From Diphasiastrum complanatum (Eukaryota > Streptophyta > Lycopodiopsida > Lycopodiales > Lycopodiaceae), in NCBI GenBank assembly GCA_029204225.1, contig CM055106.1:38156036-38220035 (forward strand): 64,000 bases of DNA, read 5' to 3'. The translations under genes and the position numbers were made by a program. Below are positions 1-12,240 of the stretch, piece after piece (within the stretch, counting starts at the first letter, position 1; every line of letters starts with the position of its first letter). Below the pieces are notes generated by a model, which worked only from the letters and a program-made list of their open reading frames with translations, was not told the origin of the DNA and made no database searches.

Positions 1-24
1 ATGAACACAAGCAAACAAACTACA

Positions 25-1078
25 TTAATATTTAATGCTTGATCGTATTAAATTAAATAAAATTGACGTCAAAATACAAACCACATTAGTATAAATACAA
101 AAACTAGTACTTACATTTGGAGGATGACTCTCGCTCTTTAGTTTGTCGACTAATGCGTCGTACGATTCCTTGAAGGTAAATTCGTACTCCTCCTTAGTTG
201 GCAGACGTCCATAGTCCACCAACTATCCATGCATTCAATTGAAGTTGAAATTAATTTAGGGCTACGTTGAAGCAGCTAGTCATAATGCATATTAAATAAT
301 AAAAGCATATAAAATCAAAGATAAACTATAAGAGTAGTGTAAGTTCACTTACCATGCTTGCTTGCAATCCCACCTTTCCGCTCGAGCCCAACCTAGGATT
401 GCCTATCCTATGCATCCTAGCGGCCGCAACATCTTTCTGAATCTTGTATTTATCTGGTGTTCGTTCATCCGCTTTTACACAGTTTCAATCACTTTTTGAA
501 CACCAGGAAGGCTTGGATTGCCCATCCCTATAAGCTCATCGTGCCATATCACAACGATGCCTAATCCATAAGCTCATATGCTTATGAATTTCCTTCTCCT
601 CAAATTTCTCTTCTTGTTGGAATTCGTCACGAAAGGTACTAATAACCTGTCGTTTATCGGCGGCAGGTTGTTCGGACCATTTACTAAATAATCTGTCGCC
701 AAAATGACGTTGGCATAAAGAATAGAGTTGGTCCAAAACCACATTTCCTTTTCTATTGGCAATTATATTGCCTTGAGGATCCACGTCATAATAAGGATTT
801 GTGGATGACTCTTCGGTGGGGGCGGGAGCCACCGCCTCTTGTGAGGGACCACCCTCATTTTGGCTAAGCATATTTTGCAGTTGTGTTCTTTGCTCGGAAG
901 TTAATGATTCATATAAATTTTTTACAAAGTCTCTCAAGCTTTCACCACTGCCTGATCCCGACATGATTACTACATTTATAAACATACAATAAATTACAAT
1001 AAATCCTAATATATTGAAATAAAGTAGAAAAGAAAATCGATTACAAAACTTTAATGCATATTGGAGTGGGACTTTCAT
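25..1078 (-). pseudogene. En/Spm-type plant transposase (Transposase_24-like) relic
   Basis: I read this as a broken minus-strand relic of the plant Ptta/En/Spm transposase family (Pfam Transposase_24), the accessory protein of many CACTA elements. The open part at 536-1078 carries an acidic, Gln/Glu-rich leader and then a segment with GNVVLDQLYSLCQRHFGD, KWSEQPAADKRQVISTFRDE and a charged helix ending in SLWIRHRCDMAR. That spacing of Trp and charged residues resembles the family core. A further minus-strand piece at 25-222 (MVDYGRLPTKEEYEFTFKES) could be its continuation after in-frame stops around 360-535. It lies head to head with the tnp2 relic at 1633, as expected if both come from one rearranged CACTA element. 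Family membership is by eye only and no terminal inverted repeats were found. Confidence 0.5.
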
Positions 1079-1632
1079 ACATGTGTTAACAAAAGGAGAG
1101 ATATGCGTGTAGAGCTCGAACCTGCACCAAGATTGGCATAAGAATCATGTAAACAACAATGTATAAGAATAGTTATATCTAAAAATTAAAACTATTTGTG
1201 TTTTGTACTTGTGCATATATGCAGTTTATCACAACGAGATGAATTACATTCAGATCAGTCTAGCGATGAAGACAATACTCACGTTAACAGGGTAAGTAAT
1301 AAACACGCATGTGTTCTTGTTCATAAAACCTTTGTTATTATAAGTTAAAATACTGTGCTAAAGTGACATGTACTTGATTTTTGTTTCTTGTAGAGAAATT
1401 ATTTTCAAAATAAAATATGGTGCACATGCCTCAAGTGTGATGAACAAAAGATGCGTGAAAGACGCATTGTTGAAAATCATTTGTGGAAGTTTGGACGAAA
1501 AGAAGAAGGTTAACCATCGAATTCGGAAGACGTTGAGATTTGTTAATTTTATATGATTTTTTTATTATAATCTTGGTCAATCTATATATGTCACTTATGA
1601 AATTTGTTTCATGTGTGTAACCAATACATTGA

Positions 1633-3860
1633 ATGCCATTCCACGGAGTTGATCCATCCGTGTTTAGTTACAATCAACGTCAAGTTTTGATGGACATGAG
1701 AAAACAAAGAATGAAACAAATTGAAGAGGCAAACACAATTGGAAAAGAGAATAATCAACTTGATTCTAATGATTATGATGATGAGGTGCAACATGATGAA
1801 GCAATGCACAACATGTTTGAATCTTACTTTGAAACAAATGAGAATGATGATATGCATGCATCTTCTAATGAAAACGGAGATCACGAACAATTTGAGATGG
1901 ATGAAGACGAGATTCTATTGCACAAGGAGACAGACACTCCTTCATATCCTGGAGCATCCATTTTGAGACTAGCTACGTCAATTCTTATTCTAAACCTTCA
2001 AGCAACATACATATGGAGCGATCGTAGCGTGACATCTTTATTCGGGTACTTAATGCATAACACAACTATTATACTTTATAGCATATTTACATTAAGTTAA
2101 TTTTTTTTTCCTTTTCTAACAACTCACATTGCTCTTTTTTTAGGTTGTTGCATCGAATACTTCCGAAAGAAAATGTGATACCTAAAACACGGAAAGAAGC
2201 ACGAAAGATGATGACCGTGCTTGGAATGGATTACGACACAATACATGCATGTCCAGAAGACCATGTTCTATATAGAGGTGAGCATTCAGAAAAGCTTCAA
2301 TGTCCAATGTGTAACACTTCACGTTTTCGAGATGACGTACAAGGGGATAAAGTGCCACGAAAAGTGTTACGACATTTTCCAATTATCCCATGATTGCAAT
2401 GTTTATTTTGATGTAAATTTTTGGCACAACTACACATGTCAAAAATTGATCTACGGATGATGTGATGCGAGTACCAAGTGATTCACCTGCATGGAAACAT
2501 ATTGAAGACCAATGGCCCGAGTTTAAAAACGAACCTCGTGATTTGAGATTTGGCCTTGCTATGGATGGCGTAAATCCTTTTAGCGTTCAAGCATCAACTT
2601 GGTCCACATGGCCAGTTGTGCTCGTTAATTACAACATACCTCCATGGTTGAGTATTAAAACGGGACACTTGTTATTGGCTTTATTGATTCCAGGAAAGTA
2701 CAAGGCCAAGAACATGGATGTGTATCTTGCACCTTTGATCGATGAATTGTGCATTCTTTGGAATGGTATTCACACTTACGACATCTCGAGACCTTTACAA
2801 CAACAAAACTTCGTTGTTCATGAAATTTTAATGTGGACGATGCATGGCTACTCCGGTTTAAGCGAATATTCAGGTATCTATATAATGAATCTAATCCATT
2901 TTAGGGTTTAACGTTTGAGTATATTTAACTAAGCTTATGTTTAATTTGGTTTATGAAGTATGCAGGTTTAACCACATTGGGTTACAACGCATGTTATATT
3001 TGTGGACCACTTTTGGAGGGTCGACATAGCACAAATATGCTAAAAAAAGTGGTGTACGAAAATCATCGCAAATACTTGCCGCTTGATCATCCTTTTCAAA
3101 GGTTGAATAGGCGACTTTTTGGAGGGTGAAGAGATAATCCTCTAACTACACCACCACCTTTACGCATGGGAGTAGCGGAATGGCATGGTGAATGGCTTAA
3201 ACATCACGACGTTAATTCTTCATGGAATGAATCCATTGATGATATGAAACAGTTGTCTATTTTTCATAAATTACCCAATTGAAAGAATTTATTGATAAAC
3301 CATCTATTGGATCCTATGCACATATTCAAAAGCATCGGTGAATCCTTATGGAACCACATCATTGGCATAAAAGACAACTCTACAGCTTGTAAAGATCTAC
3401 AAGCGGCCGATGTGAAAAGACCCTATTGGATTCAATACACCGAAGGTGGAGATGAGATTCTACCTAGCGTGCCGTGGATTCTTACAAAAGAGCAACTCTC
3501 ATATGTTAAACATCTCATAAAACAAATGAGAACTCCAACAGGCTATGCACATTCTTTATGCAAGTCATTTACCAAAGATGGTAAATTAAGTGGATTGAAA
3601 TCACATGATTGGCATAAGATGTTGCAATTCATACTTCCACTTTCTATTTGAGGTCTCTTCAACGATGACGTACGAAATACGCTTTACAATTTGTCATTGA
3701 TGATTAGGTTTGTAAAGTATTAAGCACTTGTATAAATATGTGATATTTTAAATTTTTTATGTGTTAAACAACCTAATGTACTATCAATCTTGCAGGTGGA
3801 TTTCCTCAAAAGAAATAAAAAATAGTGAATTGGATTCCATGAAAATCCAAATGATTGAAA
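1633..3860 (+). pseudogene. CACTA (En/Spm) transposase tnp2 pseudogene, introns retained
   Basis: This is a degenerate tnp2-family (Transposase_21) gene, the DDE transposase of plant CACTA elements. Collinear family blocks are readable: an acidic N-terminal exon 1633-2046; then LPKENVIPKTRKEARKMM and the Cys-rich HACPEDHVLYRGEHSEKLQC block; VPRKVLRHFPIIP; DLRFGLAMDGVNPF followed by WPVVLVNYNIPPW (2460-2870); a CYICG/HRKYLPLDHPF block; and LLDPMHIFKSIGESLWNHI to GLKSHDWHKMLQFILPL (3292-3651). Plausible GT-AG introns fall near 2047-2142, 2873-2966 and 3709-3795, and they join frames correctly. A stop after FPIIP at 2394, a frame change before 2460, and stops at 3128 and 3281 show it is dead. 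The C-terminal DUF4218-like part is missing beyond about 3860. Confidence in the family is high. Confidence 0.88.
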
Positions 3861-4255
3861 TCCAAATGAGAAAAATAAGGGCTACACACCTTCCTAGGAT
3901 TGGGGATTTTGATTATCTACATTTCACCTTTGCATATTAATTAATTGCTAGTGTATGCAATAAAATACGATATTGCTTTGAACAAAATGAAAATTATGAA
4001 TTACATTTAATTTCTTACTATGTTAGATAACGTATTCTAATAATAAAACAAATTGAAACAACACAAACTCACTAGTAAACTCACTCGAAGCTTAAGTGCA
4101 AAGGTGCAATTGCTCGCTCTTTAAATGCTTGCTCTCTTTTTTTTGAATATTTTTGTCACATGCACAAGCAATTAAAAAATAACATTATATTACACAATTG
4201 AACCATTATTATAAGCAAATTCAAATATACAATTACCATCAAACATTATCTAGTC
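3861..4255. other. AT-rich spacer without recognised gene
   Basis: No open frame or known repeat signature was recognised between the tnp2 relic and the microsatellite block. Confidence 0.5.
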
Positions 4256-4415
4256 ATCTACTACTATAAATCTTAATCAAAACACACGCACACATACACA
4301 CTCTCTCTCCCTCTCTCTCTCTCTAAAAATCTAACATAAATTCAATCAAACACTATTTATTTATCTATCACTCTTAAATACCCTAAACTAATGCATAATA
4401 CAAAACACACACACA

Positions 4416-4521
<106 letters not shown>

Positions 4522-4639
4522 TTAAATTCAAAATGCAAACACAACACATACACACTTTCTCTCTTTGAAACCCCCCCCTCTCTCTCTCTCTCAAATCTTA
4601 AATCTTAAATCAATGTAAAATGCTAAACATGTTCACAAA

Positions 4640-4641
<2 letters not shown>

Positions 4642-4674
<33 letters not shown>
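4642..4674. repeat. (CT)n microsatellite, about 33 bp
   Basis: Uninterrupted CT run. It occupies the same framework position as the much longer array at 5519-5651. Confidence 0.95.
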
Positions 4675-4677
<3 letters not shown>

Positions 4678-4784
4678 TCTATTGTTCTTAGTCCAAAATA
4701 AATATAAATGTAACAATCTATTACTACCATAGACTATGTATTTATCTATAATCTTAAATTTTAAATTAATGCAAAATGTTAAAC

Positions 4785-4918
<134 letters not shown>

Positions 4919-5145
4919 TTATAAATTTAACAATCTATTACTACCCAACACTATCTATATCTATTTGTGTATTAACTTAAATTATAGATCAATGCAAATT
5001 TCAAAACACATACACATCCTCTCAAACACACATACACTATTTTAAATAATTCTAACAATCTATTAATAACAATATTTATAGTTTTATATCAAACACTATT
5101 TATTTATCTATCACTCTTAAATATCCTAAACAAAAAACAAACAAA

Positions 5146-5148
<3 letters not shown>

Positions 5149-5189
<41 letters not shown>
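5149..5189. repeat. (CA)n microsatellite, about 41 bp
   Basis: Uninterrupted AC dinucleotides that follow a short (AAAC)n run. Confidence 0.95.
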
Positions 5190-5192
<3 letters not shown>

Positions 5193-5331
5193 TATTCATC
5201 TACTATCCTAAATCTTAATCAAATCACACACACACACTCTCTCTCTTTCTTCATTATCTTAAATTCAAAATGCAAGACACAATACATACATACACACTTC
5301 TTCCCTTTTCTCTCTTCTTTGTCTATCTATC

Positions 5332-5474
<143 letters not shown>

Positions 5475-5513
5475 TTAAATCTTAAATCAATGTAAAATGA
5501 TTAACATGTTTAC

Positions 5514-5654
<141 letters not shown>

Positions 5655-5841
5655 CTTGGTCCTAAATAAATAAAAATCTAACAATCTATTACTACCATAG
5701 ATTATGTATTTATCTATAATCTTAAATTCTACATCAATGTAAAATGTTAAACATTATCTCAAATAATTCTAACAATCTATTATAAACACTATCAAAAATT
5801 AATCTATTATAGACCCTATCACAATCTATTATAGAAGACAA

Positions 5842-5952
<111 letters not shown>

Positions 5953-6389
5953 TTTATTTTTAAAAAAAAGACTCCAAAATCTTTCAATATCTTTAACCAT
6001 ACATGTACACTTCACCTCCTCTCTCTCTTTCTCTCTCACAAATTACAAATCTAATAACCATAAATCTACCATCCTAAATAATACTAATAATCTATTACAA
6101 GACCATTCAATGCAAAATTTAAAAACACACACACACACAGTCTCTCCCCATCTCTTTTGTTCTTTCACACTCTCTATCTCCTCTTCAAACAAACAAACAA
6201 ACATCAACCTCAAACAAACAAACAAAAAGCAAAACAAACAAAAATCAAACACCAACATCAAACAATGATCTTCAAGCACCTTCAAGCCCTCAAGCACTGA
6301 TCGCCCTCAATCGCTCCAAAGACGTTCAAATCTGCAAAAGACAAAGTGAAAGAGAAGGCGCTGGATCGCGCGAATTGGAAGATTGAAAC

Positions 6390-6745
6390 AGATGTCGGAT
6401 TCCGACGGCCTCCAAACACGTCGAAATCTGACGTCTGTGCCCATTCAGGCCCGGACAGATTCCGTGGACAGGCTTTTGGCATGCTGACGTGGACGTCGAA
6501 ATCCGACGCACGTCGGATTCCGACGTCCACATCGGATTACATGTATTTTTGTTTTAAAAAAATGTGTGACAGGTCATATCCATGTCTGCAAGTCGGAATT
6601 CGACATGTTGGACTCCGACGTGCCTTTGAAAAAATTGGTTGCTGCCCATATTTCTCGATCGCCAGACTGTGAATTTTGGATTTTTTACTGGGACGTCGAA
6701 GCTCGACGTGTCAGATTGCGACGGATTATGAAATTTTTGATTATA
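6390..6745. repeat. CpG-rich field of short inverted TCGGA/TCCGA motifs
   Basis: A local GC- and CpG-rich island in AT-rich DNA. The self-complementary word GTCGGATTCCGAC and variants occur repeatedly (near 6393, 6420, 6494-6525, 6592-6625 and 6691-6725), often as paired GTCGAA...TCCGAC words. Both strands have open frames here, but I attribute these to the low stop-codon content of the motif, not to a gene. No known family was recognised. Confidence 0.6.
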
Positions 6746-6750
6746 CGTCA

Positions 6751-8176
6751 GACGCGAACATCGGAATTTGCGCGATGTGTTATTGTGAGATAGTTCTTTT
6801 TCTTTCATACCATCAAGATGCGAACTCTCGTCATTTGGTGTTATATGTTTTTTTCAAAAATTTGTAAACATGAGTTTATTATCGGGAACACTTTCTATTA
6901 ACGGATTATCTTCGTCATCTTCTTGTGTTTGCTAAATATCATCCAAATTTATGTTTTCCAAAAGACTCACGGGCCCAATTGAGGAAGTGGCCACCTTATC
7001 ATCCGATTGTTGATGGTCTACATTTTTTCTTCCATCATTATTTTCATGGCTAAATTGGGTATTATAGTCACCATAGTTGAACAATAGGCCTCCAATAAAC
7101 ATTTCTCTTCATTGTTGCAAACCAAGACGATCGTTTGCATATTTTTTTGCAAGGCAGAGACATTTAGGACACTCTGCTAATCGAGAGTAATACCAAGACT
7201 GATGAAAAAAAGGCCTCTCGGTATAAAACAGAGTGTAAATGGATCTCACTTTTGGAATTTGTTACCTATCAACACATTGAATTCCATTTTCTATCAACAT
7301 TGGTTGCCATATGCACAAGTGAATTAAGAAATTTATGTATGACAAAAAAATGATGATCACAACATGCATCGACTTCTTCATTTGGTGGTTCGACTTGAAT
7401 TGTATGGTTTTCAGATATTTAGGGTGGATAGACTTGTTGGCCGAGAAAAATTTCAATAAGCACACGTAAGCTTCTTATTTTTGTTTGCAAGGATCACACA
7501 TCACCAAACATGGCCCTACATAGCGTATGCGGTGGCAACTTTGGCATGCCATTTAGGGGCAAGTCAAGGGATTTGTTGGCCATGTCACCTTGCAATAAAG
7601 TGCATTTGTGGGGCATTAAATCTTGAAACTACCCTTAACTAAAAGACATACTTTATTATTTTTTGAAATTCAAGCCAAAAATTGGATTGGAGGACCAGCC
7701 AATCCACCCTAGATGCCAAACAGGCGTCATCGACAATGCCACATGACCTAATTTCCAATAGGACAGCTAGTTCTGCAGGTGAGAATAGAGCTGCCCAGAT
7801 GATATATGCGTGTATTGATAATCACTACCAAAGACGTTCTACAATGGAGTGCATGCCGCGGTTTTGATAGTCTACACTTTGTACATCTCATCGCAGTGAT
7901 CCTTTACTTTGTGCGTGGCAGTCTGAAGTCAAATTCCTCAACATATCTTGATGATGATGAAGCTCTGTTTGTTTAGATGCATAAGTTTATTTAAGTGTAG
8001 AGTTATAACTTATAATATTTAAGCTTTTGGAGGCTTTCATTTTTGTCTTGTTGTTTCCCGATTACACAGAAAATTTTCCTTCAATCTGCTGCATAAGATT
8101 GCTGAGCTTGTAGAGCAATGAGATTATAGATCCTTAATCCTGACTGGCCATTGCGACAGAGTTCCACTTGCGAGCG
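6751..8176. other. Unassigned region upstream of the NPH3 relic
   Basis: No recognised gene. Short open frames (minus at 7262-7465, plus at 7682-7867) match nothing I know. The stretch 8069-8176 directly precedes the NPH3 start and could hold its former 5' leader: a TTACACAG acceptor-like site sits at about 8062-8069. Confidence 0.45.
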
Positions 8177-10420
8177 ATGGATGGTTTGAAGGAACCCATA
8201 TACGTAGATAACCACGTCAATGACAATGCTACGTTCATTATGAGTCCTGTCAAGACGGGTACGAAAATCGACGGCTTCCAAAGGAAAGGAGAGGCTTGGT
8301 AAGTACTTATACGGCCTGTACAAATTCCTGTAACTCTTATTAAGCCTAAAGATTAATTGAAGTTTATGGTGAGCGTTCTGGTCAGGATTCAGGAATGTAT
8401 GAGAGATGCAAAAGGTTTTAAATTTTATTCGCACGTCTTCCATGAAATAGCCTGATTTTCTGGATAATTTTCCGTCCTTTTACATCTCTGTTACATACAA
8501 GTAATATTGAACCATTTCGCTTCATCATTATATAAGCTTTTGGCATGATATAACAGTTCGGTGAGGTTTAGCATTGTATTGATAATTATGAAACTTAGCA
8601 TACCGGTACCCTTCTTGTAGGTTTGTTGCCACCGAGCTACAAAGTGACCTGATTGTGGAGGTTGGCGGGTTAAGGTTTCATCTCCACAAGGTTCGTTGTA
8701 GAGTACGCTTTATGGTGATATGTGCAAGAAAAGAAAAAGTAGTGAATATTTCACTTAAGACTGCTCAAATAGTTGGGGATTCTGCGTACGTTGATCAGTA
8801 ATCAAAACTATCTGCTACTTTCTGGTCAAGGATGAAACTATATCTATTGGACTTGTAATGTTCTGACAAACTTTTGAGATTGTGCAGTTTCCATTGGCAG
8901 ACAGAATCAGAATCCATTGCTCTCCAGAAGTGGCCGTATCAATCGGCTTGTGTTTGAGTCACGTGATGCGGAGAAGACTCAAATTGTACTTGCTCATATG
9001 CCTGGCGGCGCAGAAGCTTTTCAGTTGGCTGCTCGATTTTGTTATGGAATGCCTGTAGATCTGAGTGCTTCAAACGTCGCTGCAGTGAGATGCATGGCGG
9101 ATTACCTTGAAATGTCTGATGATCTTGAAGAAGGAAACCTGATCTCAAAAGCAGAAACGTTCATAAACAATGTTGTTCTTCAGTCTTGGAAAAGATCCAT
9201 ATCAGTACTAAAAAGCTGTGAACGCCTTTCTCCTTGGGCTGAAGATCTGAAGATTGTTCAGAGATGTTGTGAATCAATCGCTTGGAAAGCTTGTACAGAT
9301 CCCCGAGGTGTAAGATCTCTCGGTACCAAAATAACCTTAGAGACCAAGAATCATCCTTCCTTTGCCAATGATACAAGACGTTTCGGTGTTGCAAGCGACA
9401 TCGCGCAAGACTGGTGGTTTGACGATGCGGTGTCCCTCAAGATAAGTCACTTTACCAAAGTAATAGCTGCCCTCTCGGCGAAGGGAATGAATCCTGATTC
9501 AATTGGATCCGTCATCGTACATTATTCTCTAAAATGGTTGCCTGCCGTGGCAAGAGAGTATGAAATTGTTATGCATTACCCTGAAGAAGACGAAGAAAGA
9601 TCGGTATCTGGCTCAGGAATAAGTGATTCAGTTGTAAAAGGTTTCTCTACTTTACATCGTCAAGAGTTAGCGCTGTTTGAGCACATTGTAAGAATACTTC
9701 CTCGCGAGGACAATGCAATTGCTAGCAAGTTCCTAATTCACTTGATAAAAATTGCGAATATGCTGGATGCTGATGCAGGTTGTAAAGCGGACCTAGAAAA
9801 AAGAGTTGATCGCAACTTGATCATGCAACACTCGATGACATGCTCATACCTTCATTCTGTAGTGAGTATGAAACTTTGTTTGACGTGGAGCTTGTTCGGC
9901 GGCTCGTAGAGTATTTTTTAAGCAAAGAACAAAGTTATCATTCGAACTCTTCACCATCGCTAGGCTTGGATGATTCGCCAAGGACCATCTATCCTTGTCA
10001 AAATTTGAAAGTTTCGCAGAACTAATACCAGATGGTTCCCCCCTTTCTCACGATGGTCTCTACCGCGCTATAGACATCTTCTTGAAGGTATATTCCTCAG
10101 CTTATTAGGCAGCATTTCTTCATGTAGAACATATTCTGATGCAAGCCTAGACTTTAATTGTAAGCAGACATGTGGATTGGGCTACTTCTCTACAGAGTTT
10201 TGTACTAACCTCTAGCATAATATTCCAATTAGAGTATCGACTAACGACTTCTAGTGGCTTTGTGATTTCAGACCCATCCAAGTTTAACAGAACATGAAAG
10301 AAAAAAGGTATGCAGAATTATGGACTGTCAGAAGCTCTTCAGGCATGCCTGCATGCTTCTCAAAATGAACGCCTTCCACAGCGAACAGTGGTTCAAGTTC
10401 TATCATCCTTAGTACCTTTC
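8177..10420 (+). pseudogene. NPH3/RPT2-like BTB-NPH3 gene, decayed and 3'-truncated
   Basis: NPH3/RPT2 proteins are plant-specific CUL3 adaptors with an N-terminal BTB domain and a central NPH3 domain, acting in phototropin and auxin-transport signalling. Exons can be traced with GT-AG borders: exon 1 8177-8298 (MDGLKEP to KTGTKIDGFQRKGEAW), exon 2 8621-8690 (FVATELQSDLIVEVGGLRFH, BTB), exon 3 from 8888 or 8911 to 10087 (SRSGRINRLVFESRD, FCYGMPVDL, YLEMSDD, then NPH3-domain blocks DWWFDDAVSLKISHFTKVI and DGLYRAIDIFLK), exon 5 from 10272 (THPSLTEHERKKVCRIMDCQ). It is broken by frameshifts near 9807-9812, 9970 and 10335. A 23-bp duplication disturbs the exon 3 start, and the C-terminal coiled coil is absent after RTVVQVL (about 10405). 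Most of exon 3 remains open for 330 codons, so the decay is fairly recent. Family is certain; loss of function is strongly supported. Confidence 0.93.
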
Positions 10421-10429
10421 TTAAAATCG

Positions 10430-10605
10430 AAATTTTTTAATTACTTGTTTTGTACATCTTATGCTAAGCATAGTTGCATTCTCTCTTCTTTCAGTTGGTT
10501 CAAGACAAGAAAAATAAAGTCCTTCCAAAGCAATTCAAACGACATATTCTTAAATCGAAGGCAGAAAAAAGAGACATAGAAAGATTGGCATGGGGTGAGA
10601 GTGCA
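10430..10605 (+). pseudogene. Unit X fragment, related to 17.3 kb minus strand
   Basis: An exon-like piece begins after a TCTTTCAG acceptor at about 10496 and reads DKKNKVLPKQFKRHILKSKA followed by EKRDIERLAWGE. The same block, intron end and a shared word (ATGCTAAGCATAG) occur on the minus strand around 17290-17440. It abuts the truncated 3' end of the NPH3 relic on one side and the copia fragment on the other (junction about 10606). The protein family is not recognised. It could be a host exon spread by duplication or part of an unfamiliar transposable element. Confidence 0.55.
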
Positions 10606-12240
10606 CATAGCAAGTGGATCCAAAAACTTTGAGATCCTTGAGATTGGGCTTCTCTCCAAATAGAGCTTCAAATGGTGTGATTCCTCCAATGGCTTGGTTT
10701 GGCAATTAATTGCACAAATAATTAGCACAAGTTATTGCTTCCCCCCAAAATGGTTTGGATAGAGAAGCATCTAGCCTTAAGGCCTTAGCACACTCACAAA
10801 GAGATCTATTTCTTCTCTCACTCACTCCATTTTGTTGAGGGGTGTATGGACATGACAGCTCCCTCTTTATGCCATTAGAACTACAAAAGTCAATCAACTT
10901 ATTGGAGATATATTCACCTCCATTATCACTCCTTAATACCTTAATCTTAGTACTAAGTTGATTTTCTAACAAAGTCTTGAACTTTACAAAATAATCAAAC
11001 ACCATTGATTTGCTAGACAAGAGGCACATCCAACAATATCTAGAATAGTCATCAATGAAGATTACTTAATATTTGGCACCACCATTAGACTCATGTGAAA
11101 AGCTATGAACATCCGAATGGATGAGTTCAAGAGGAGAGCTTGATCTTGATGTAGATCTTGAGAAGGGTAGTTTGTGAGCCTTTGAAAGGCTGCATGCTTC
11201 ACATCTCTTCTCACACTCTGACAAATTCTTGGGGAGTCCAACTGCAAGCTCCTTTGCAACCATAGATTCCATGGCTTTGAAGTTGGGATGGCCCAACCTT
11301 TTGTGCCATAGCTCCACCTTTGATAACTCCACCTTTGCCAAGTTAACACTCTCCACTGCAATATTAGCATCAAGCTTAAACAATTTACCTTGATTAAAGC
11401 CTTTGGATATACATTCATCATTTCTAAGGATGGAACAAACTCCATGCTTAAATTGTACATCAAGGCCATTATACATTAATTGGCCAACACTAAGCAAAGA
11501 TCCACTTGTTTTCCTTTGTACAACATATGAGAGCCTCTTAGGATCGGATCTATCTCTCATGGATATTCTTGGTGAGAAAATCCGAGGAGAGTCTTCTTCA
11601 AATCTTGACCCCATCACATCATGATTGTTTTCAAAATCAATAATTGGTGATGCATCCATAGACTTCTTGATCTCGGCCTCTTCAAAAGATGAGTGTTGAT
11701 CTTCATGAAAGACAACATCTCTACTTTCAATAACTTGAGAAATAGAGAGTACAAAGTCTCTATAGGCCTTCTTGGTGGATGAGTATCCAACCATGATCCC
11801 TTTGCATGCACTAGGATCTTCCTTCTTCCTTGTTTCCAAGGGAATATGGGCAAAGCATATGCATCCAAAAACTCTAAGGTGATCAACCTTAGGCTTCTTC
11901 AAATATAAGATTGCATATGGTGACTTTCCTCCAAGAGCTATACAAAGATAATTTGCACAATTAATGGCTTCTCCGCAAAAATCTTTGGGCAAAGATGCCT
12001 CAATTCTCATAGATTTTGCACATTCACATAGAGATCTATTCTTTCTCTCGGCCACTCCATTTTGAGATGGAGAGTAGGCACAAGAGAACTCTCTTTTGAT
12101 GCCTTCAAGCTCACAAAAATCATGAAATTTATTGGAGATATATTCACCCCCTCCATCACTTCTAAGGACTTTAATCTTGAATGAGAATTGCTTCTCTACA
12201 TAAGCTTTGAAAATAAGGAAATGATCGTAGGTCTTATAAA
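10606..12240 (-). pseudogene. Ty1/copia pol remnant with permuted domains
   Basis: Minus-strand copia polyprotein pieces. From 12240 downward: integrase core (SDGGGEYISNKFHDFCELEG, PSQNGVAERKNRSLCECAKS), the integrase C-terminal region (KPKVDHLRVFGCICFAHIPL, GIMVGYSSTKKAY, SRDVVFHED) and a linker ending at DPKRLSYVV. At about 11500 the frame runs without a break into SLLSVGQLMYNGLDVQF and the GAG-pre-integrase block LWHKRLGHPNF...CEACSLSKAHKLPF (to about 11066). Those blocks normally precede the integrase core. After a stop, a second integrase core follows (10706-11029: SDNGGEYISNKLIDF, PYTPQQNGVSERRNRS). The open permuted frame spans 11066-12271, 401 codons. No RT or RNase H is present. It ends at the unit X junction near 10606. 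Confidence 0.88.

Noticed and set aside
7262-7465. Minus-strand 67-codon frame
   Set aside because: No recognisable motif, no neighbouring coding signal, and low-complexity hydrophobic composition.
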